From JAGMCJ01 sp046761005 (GTDB lineage Archaea > Thermoplasmatota > Thermoplasmata > RBG-16-68-12 > JAGMCJ01), in contig JBHIFI010000001.1 in assembly GCA_046761005.1 (NCBI GenBank), positions 1 to 64,000 on the forward strand: a DNA stretch of 64,000 bases, written 5' to 3'. Below are positions 60,502 to 64,000 of the stretch, one piece after another. Within the stretch, counting starts at the first letter, position 1. Each line of letters begins with the position of its first letter. Below the pieces are notes generated by a model. That model made no database searches. It had not been told where the DNA came from and saw only the letters and a list, made by a program, of their open reading frames with translations. Both the position numbers and the translations under genes were made by a program.

Positions 60502-60724
60502 CGTTCGCACCACTAGATACCTTTTTCTTTTCGGCTTTCACCGTTTTCCGAGGAAAGTGTCTTGTCCAGCGCGTTCGTCTCGGAATCCTCTTGAGTTTGA
60601 GGGAATTCTTCTGGCACTTGCTCGAGCAAAAGAAGAAGACAGTTCCGTCTCTCTTGACGAACATTTTGCCCGTTCCGGGTTCTATCCTCTCTCCGCAAAA
60701 GGAGCAAGTTCTAGCTTGAACCAC
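60491..60724 (-). CDS. rpl24e: 50S ribosomal protein L24e
   Basis: 77 residues with the zinc motif CSFCGERIEPGTG and FCSSKCQKN, then a basic tail (KLKRIPRRTRWTRHFP) of the eL24 type. Start is GTG 60724. Lies 10 nt after rps28e. Confidence 0.94.
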   Translation of the reverse strand: MVQARTCSFCGERIEPGTGKMFVKRDGTVFFFCSSKCQKNSLKLKRIPRRTRWTRHFPRKTVKAEKKKVSSGANDDK

Positions 60725-60734
60725 TGAAACACCT

Positions 60735-60944
60735 TCACTTGATGGAGAGTTTTCTGGCCTCTCTCGATGTCTCTCGCAGCATCAGAATGTCGCCCATCCT
60801 CACAGCGCCCTTCACATTTCTAGTGATAATCCTTCCTTTGTCACGGCCCTCAAGGACCCTCACCTTGACCTGGATGGCTTCGCCTGTCATGCCCGTCCGG
60901 CCGACGACTTCGACGACCTCTGCAGGAATGCTGTCATCTACCAT
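60735..60944 (-). CDS. rps28e: 30S ribosomal protein S28e
   Basis: 69-residue OB-fold eS28: PAEVVEVVGRTGMTGEAIQV, GRIITRNVKGAVRMGDIL and the conserved end LRETSREARKL. Four bases after rpl7ae. Confidence 0.96.
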   Translation of the reverse strand: MVDDSIPAEVVEVVGRTGMTGEAIQVKVRVLEGRDKGRIITRNVKGAVRMGDILMLRETSREARKLSIK

Positions 60945-60948
60945 CTGC

Positions 60949-61320
60949 CTACTCCTTGAGATCCTTCAGCTTCTTAATTAGATCCTCCATCATGGGCTTT
61001 CCTTTTCCCGCATCGATGACAGCTGCAGAAGCTGTAGCCTTTCCCAATCCGGATGCCACCCCAAGTTCCTGCTTGCTAGGTACGTACGCGTAAGGAATGC
61101 TTTTTTCCTCGCAGAGAAGGGGCATGTGGGCTAGTATCTCTTCGGGCTGAACGTCCTCGGCCATAACAACAAATGAAGCCTCCCCCCGCTCAACGAGCTT
61201 CGTAACCTCATTGGTGCCCTTCCTAACCTTCCCGCTGTCCCTAGAAAGCTCGACAACCTGGTAGGCAATGTCGACTAGGTCCTTGGGCATCTCGAATCTC
61301 ACGTATATGGGCTTCGCCAT
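60949..61320 (-). CDS. rpl7ae: 50S ribosomal protein L7Ae
   Basis: 123-residue kink-turn binding protein, part of the large subunit, box C/D and H/ACA RNPs and archaeal RNase P. RKGTNEVTKLVERGEASFVV and AEDVQPEEILAHMPLLCEEK are diagnostic. ATG 61320 has SD GGAGG 8 nt upstream; the longer reading to 61356 is rejected. First gene of the ribosomal operon. Confidence 0.96.
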   Translation of the reverse strand: MAKPIYVRFEMPKDLVDIAYQVVELSRDSGKVRKGTNEVTKLVERGEASFVVMAEDVQPEEILAHMPLLCEEKSIPYAYVPSKQELGVASGLGKATASAAVIDAGKGKPMMEDLIKKLKDLKE

Positions 61321-61413
61321 GCTTTGACCTCCTTCAGTTCTTTCGAACTTCATCATTCATCGGCTCTGAAAAGAGCGAACCTGATAGACTCAGGTTCGTA
61401 TAAAAAGATTGCG

Positions 61414-62226
61414 TCATGTGGATTTCCCCTGGAACTCCGGGATTTTGCTCAATACGTCAAAGCGTGTATCCCTCACTGTAGGTCTGTGTTGCCTCGCCTT
61501 TTCCAGCTCCTTGAGGTCAATCTCGCATTGCACAACGTCCTCCTCGTAGTCCTTCGCCTTGACCTTCACGTCCCCTCTAGGTCCGACGACGGTGCTCCCT
61601 CCGAAGAAGACCATGTTCCTCTCCGTTCCAACGAGGTTGGAGTAAATCACGAACAAAGCATTCTCGATCGCCCTGGCAGGGATTACCTTCTCGAAGAAGA
61701 CCTTGCTCGTCGAGGGTGAAGCGGAGCAGGCGATTATGATGTCGGCACCACTCAAGGCATAGTATTTCGATAGCTCCGGAAAGAAGATGTCGAAGCAGAT
61801 GAGAAGCCCTAGGCATCCTATCTCAGTATCGAATACCTCCAGCTTGGACCCTCTTCCGAAGAAGAGACTCTCTTCGAATGGCCCAAAATCCGCTAGATGC
61901 AGCTTTCTGTACGAATACACTCCTCCTTCAGGAGTGACGAGAACAGAGGAATTGTAGATTCCCCTTGTCTTTCCATCTGTCTCTGGCATTCCGAAGACGA
62001 TGTGAATCCCGCTCTCTTTTGCGATACTCTTGATCTTGGAAACCGATGGACCAGACAATTCCTCGGCAAGTCTAGTGAAGTCATCCCTGCACATATAGCC
62101 CGTCAGATATAGCTCACCAAAGACAGCGAGGTCGCATTCATTCTCCGAAACCACTCTCTCTAACTTCTCCAGATTTCGCTCCTTTTTGCCCAACTCAGGT
62201 TGAACCTGGCCAATCACTATCTTCAT
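61414..62226 (-). CDS. Carbon-nitrogen hydrolase (nitrilase superfamily)
   Basis: 270 residues with the Glu-Lys-Cys triad: E in AVFGELYLTGY (about 43), K in YSYRKLHLADFG (about 113), C in LLICFDIFFPELS (about 147). Members hydrolyse amides such as omega-amidase or N-carbamoyl compounds; the substrate here is unknown. ATG 62226 has SD GGAGGAG 3-4 nt upstream and overlaps the stop of the zinc-ribbon membrane protein (ATGA); a longer reading to 62418 is rejected because it runs antisense to that linkage. Confidence 0.92.
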   Translation of the reverse strand: MKIVIGQVQPELGKKERNLEKLERVVSENECDLAVFGELYLTGYMCRDDFTRLAEELSGPSVSKIKSIAKESGIHIVFGMPETDGKTRGIYNSSVLVTPEGGVYSYRKLHLADFGPFEESLFFGRGSKLEVFDTEIGCLGLLICFDIFFPELSKYYALSGADIIIACSASPSTSKVFFEKVIPARAIENALFVIYSNLVGTERNMVFFGGSTVVGPRGDVKVKAKDYEEDVVQCEIDLKELEKARQHRPTVRDTRFDVLSKIPEFQGKST

Positions 62227-62531
62227 TTCTCCTCCTCCTTTCTTGCGAGTACTAGAGCCTTCTTCTTTTGGTCCTCCACACCCCAGCTCGAAAGTGAGAA
62301 TGCGAGTATCGCAAATACAATAAAAAGGAGGAGTTTCAGTATGAAATCCTGTGTGTCCAAGAGTATGATTGAGGCTGCACCAGCTACTAGAATAATGGTG
62401 GCAGCGACATATTGCCATGAAGGTCCAACTCTAACGCTTCTGGTCTTAGCCTTGCAATTGGGGCACAGATTCCTCTCAATCCTGCTCTTCATGAAGACCT
62501 CATCACAAGATGAGCAATACACCAGTTTCAC
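62223..62531 (-). CDS. Zinc-ribbon protein with two transmembrane helices (102 aa)
   Basis: N-terminal zinc ribbon CSSCDEVF...CPNCKAK (C6, C9, C23, C26), then two hydrophobic helices (about 40-57 and 63-83) and a charged C-terminal tail KKKALVLARKEEEK. Family not recognised. Translationally linked with the nitrilase-family gene by a 4-nt overlap. Confidence 0.75.
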   Translation of the reverse strand: MKLVYCSSCDEVFMKSRIERNLCPNCKAKTRSVRVGPSWQYVAATIILVAGAASIILLDTQDFILKLLLFIVFAILAFSLSSWGVEDQKKKALVLARKEEEK

Positions 62532-62594
62532 AATCGCAGAGAAGTTCTCTCTGGTAAAAAGGTTTATCTAATTATCACCCATAATTCAGCTCGC

Positions 62595-62697
62595 GCTCCC
62601 GTAGTGTAGTCCGGCCAATCATCTCGGCCTCTCGCGGTTTTCGTTTTGGCGGGAATCGGGGATAGCCGAAGACAGGGGTTCGAATCCCCTCGGGAGC
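62595..62697 (+). tRNA. tRNA-Glu (anticodon CTC), intron-containing
   Basis: Acceptor GCTCCCG (62595-62601) pairs with CGGGAGC (62691-62697). Anticodon stem TCGGC (62624-62628) pairs with GCCGA (62665-62669), giving loop C-T-CTC-G-A once the intron is removed. T-arm AGGGG TTCGAAT CCCCT. The D-arm TAGTCCGGCCAATCAT is the archaeal tRNA-Glu form. CCA is not encoded. Mature length 74 before the discriminator A. A TATA-like TTTATCTAATTA lies at about 62562. Confidence 0.93.
62635..62663 (+). other. 29-nt archaeal intron of tRNA-Glu at position 37/38
   Basis: Precursor folds into a canonical bulge-helix-bulge: outer helix TCGGC/GCCGA, central helix CTCT (62629-62632) with GGGG (62658-62661), bulges CGC (62633-62635) and ATA (62662-62664), inner helix GGTT with AATC. 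Cutting after the second base of each 3-nt bulge releases exactly 62635-62663. Confidence 0.9.
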
Positions 62698-62912
62698 ATA
62701 CTCGTGTCGCGATTAGGAATCTAGCTGGAAAATGGTCTCCGCGAAACAGTTTTCTTCCTTGATGAAGAGATTCAGAATAGGAAGGAGACAGGATCTGTAA
62801 TGGCACAGTTGGCAATCTTCCTATTGGCTTAGCGAAGAGTCTACCCAGGATGCAGTTTTGGAATATATTGAAATATTGTCGAGACCAATATATTACTCAA
62901 GGGGGGTGGCTT

Positions 62913-63407
62913 GTGCTGGAGGTCGCTACTCGTCTAGATGGAAACATCAGACTTCAAGAAGGCTCCAAGGAATATCTTGTAATCCCAACCGGTACGCAGT
63001 ATTCTGAGCTGGCAAGAGTGCTCAAGAAGCTCATTGCTCTCAGTTATGACATCGTCGGTGATTCAGGAGAAATCCTGAGCATTGTGCGACACAGCGTATT
63101 TGCGAACCGTGTCCATATTCTCAAGCAAGGAGAAGAAACAGTTCTGGAACTGCCCTATTTGAAGGATAGGTCTTTCTATTACAGGGGAAAGAAGTACGAA
63201 CTAAGGATAAGAAAAATGAGAGGTGAAATCTGTATCGAACGAGACGGGCAACCTGTAGCCTGGGGAAAATATTCCCTCTCGAGAGTTCGATTTATGAGAT
63301 ATGAGAGGGAGATAGAGGACATCATAAAAGAGATCGCCGTCGGTATAGGAATAAACCTTGCGGGTGTTCAGATATTTGTCCTTGGGTTTCTAGCGGGAGC
63401 TGCATAG
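62913..63407 (+). CDS. Hypothetical protein with C-terminal hydrophobic segment (164 aa)
   Basis: Family not recognised. Beta-rich main part (GNIRLQEGSKEYLVIPTG, ETVLELPYLKDRSFYYRGKK, YELRIRKMRGEICIERDG), then a hydrophobic, Gly-rich end (IAVGIGINLAGVQIFVLGFL) that looks like one membrane helix, i.e. a tail-anchored layout. GTG 62913 is preferred: AATATATTA at 62885-62893 lies about 25 nt upstream, suggesting a leaderless mRNA; an ATG at 62850 lies before this promoter. Confidence 0.6.
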   Translation: MLEVATRLDGNIRLQEGSKEYLVIPTGTQYSELARVLKKLIALSYDIVGDSGEILSIVRHSVFANRVHILKQGEETVLELPYLKDRSFYYRGKKYELRIRKMRGEICIERDGQPVAWGKYSLSRVRFMRYEREIEDIIKEIAVGIGINLAGVQIFVLGFLAGAA

Positions 63408-63464
63408 TCCTTTGACTTTGATCCATAAGAAACAAGACACTATTCAGTGCTTGGGGAGCGCACT

Positions 63465-63549
63465 GCCTTGAACAATCACAAAGTTTGGATTGCCACCCTG
63501 AACGATTTTGGGAACGTTCCCGTCGAGGGATTAGGACCGTGTTCAAGGC
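63465..63549. repeat. 85-nt element bounded by 10-bp perfect inverted repeats
   Basis: GCCTTGAACA (63465-63474) pairs with TGTTCAAGGC (63540-63549). Inside, GAACG pairs with CGTTC around ATTTTGGGAA, and GGGAACGTTCCC is itself a palindrome. No ORF covers it. Candidate structured RNA, 3' UTR element or miniature inverted-repeat element. Confidence 0.45.
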
Positions 63550-63601
63550 GCCCTGCAAAAGTCTCAGTAGTATGAATCCGAGGGATCTCTGATCTGGCGG
63601 C

Positions 63602-64000
63602 TTATTTCTGGGGTTTAATGATAACCTTGAGCGAGTCACCAGCCTTCCGAACGAGTTCAAAACCTTTGGCGGTATCTTCAAGGCCGAACCTGTGGGTTAT
63701 CATCTCTTGAACGCGAATCTTTCGGGAGGAGATTAGATCGATAGCGTCCCTGATGTCCTCGGGACTGGCTGCGTAGGATGTTGTTATCGTGATGTTCTTG
63801 AACCAAAGCTCGTTGAATGGCATCGAAATCACCGTTTCAGGATCGGTCGGTGCGAAGAAGAGAATGGAACCGCCCAGCTCAACGCAGGACAATGCCCGCT
63901 CTATTGCCTTTTTCGCTCCTGTGGACACAATCACGACATCCGCCAAAAGCCCCTCAAATAGCTCTCTCAACAGATTCGGGACATCCTCATTTGCATGAAA
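63602..64000 (-). CDS. Zinc-binding (medium-chain) alcohol dehydrogenase, C-terminal part only
   Basis: 132 codons visible; the gene begins beyond the right edge. Matches the end of the MDR dehydrogenase NAD(P)-binding and C-terminal domains: ADVVIVSTGAKKAIERAL, GGSILFFAP, ITITTSYAASPEDIRDAIDL, and HRFGLEDTAKGFELVRKAGD before the stop. Possible members include sorbitol, threonine or glucose dehydrogenases; the Cys/His zinc ligands lie outside the window, so substrate cannot be assigned. Confidence 0.85.
   Translation of the reverse strand, partial: FHANEDVPNLLRELFEGLLADVVIVSTGAKKAIERALSCVELGGSILFFAPTDPETVISMPFNELWFKNITITTSYAASPEDIRDAIDLISSRKIRVQEMITHRFGLEDTAKGFELVRKAGDSLKVIIKPQK

Noticed and set aside
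62227..62418. N-terminal 64-residue extension of the nitrilase-family protein
   Set aside because: It overlaps the zinc-ribbon membrane gene in another frame; SD and ATGA linkage fix the start at 62226.
1..64000. CRISPR arrays, insertion sequences, prophage or rRNA genes
   Set aside because: No regularly spaced direct repeats, transposase or integrase motifs, phage structural genes or rRNA signature sequences were seen on either strand.

Overview
This window is archaeal chromosome, most likely from a heterotrophic, protein-degrading member of the Thermoplasmatota. The domain assignment is firm. It carries archaeal ribosomal proteins (S2 beside enolase, L7Ae, S28e, L24e), RNA polymerase subunit K, aIF5B, TiaS, a CTP-type riboflavin kinase with an HTH, a tRNA-Glu with a bulge-helix-bulge intron, many TATA-box promoters placed about 25-30 nt upstream of start codons, and several leaderless genes. 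The phylum is inferred from gene content and style. No methanogenesis, rRNA, CRISPR or IS genes are visible.

Layout. (1) 1-12.0 kb: two giant secreted subtilisin-family (S8) proteases diverge from one 194-bp promoter region. The leftward one runs off the window edge after more than 2240 codons and has a seven-bladed WD40 propeller inside its catalytic domain. (2) 12.0-18.0 kb: tRNA m1A methyltransferase, an Mth938-like protein, a structured 3' region with terminator, an orphan DNA methyltransferase coupled to a DUF5655-like gene, and purS-purL-purQ. (3) 18.1-20.8 kb: RbkR, a PIN nuclease, a gene-poor stretch with a decayed zinc-ribbon gene and a tiny TATA-terminator unit, then a ModE-HTH/Nudix fusion. 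(4) 20.9-25.2 kb: part of the histidine degradation pathway (urocanase, cyclodeaminase, glutamate formiminotransferase) and a tandem RAM-domain protein. (5) 25.3-34.0 kb: propionate/methylmalonyl-CoA module, with an acyl-CoA synthetase convergent with an operon mutA-mce-birA-pccB-accC-bccp. (6) 34.2-38.2 kb: LysE-type exporter and complete succinate dehydrogenase operon sdhB-C-D-A. (7) 38.4-41.7 kb: two thiolase-fold proteins with two DUF35 OB-fold partners. (8) 41.8-51.3 kb: purM, a metallo-beta-lactamase-fold enzyme, an apparently dead M29 peptidase homologue, an 860-residue zinc ribbon/HhH/coiled-coil/RecA-fold protein, TiaS and a class III aminotransferase. (9) 51.3-57.1 kb: rpoK-eno-rpsB-MEMO cluster, CutA, DUF6015, site-2 protease and a KaiC-like ATPase. 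(10) 57.2-64 kb: translation operon rpl7ae-rps28e-rpl24e-ndk, infB with two overlapping downstream genes, a nitrilase-family hydrolase, tRNA-Glu, an 85-nt inverted-repeat element and a truncated zinc dehydrogenase.

Read together, the genes suggest a lifestyle of digesting external protein, exporting or transaminating amino acids, degrading histidine to glutamate, and oxidising propionyl-CoA through methylmalonyl-CoA and succinate to fumarate. That is inference from gene content. The strongest candidates for something undescribed are the WD40-in-subtilisin protease, the coiled-coil RecA-fold protein, the SAP/Rho-N-like insertion in the carboxyltransferase, the thiolase-like pair with altered active sites, and two genes whose homology begins at non-standard start codons.
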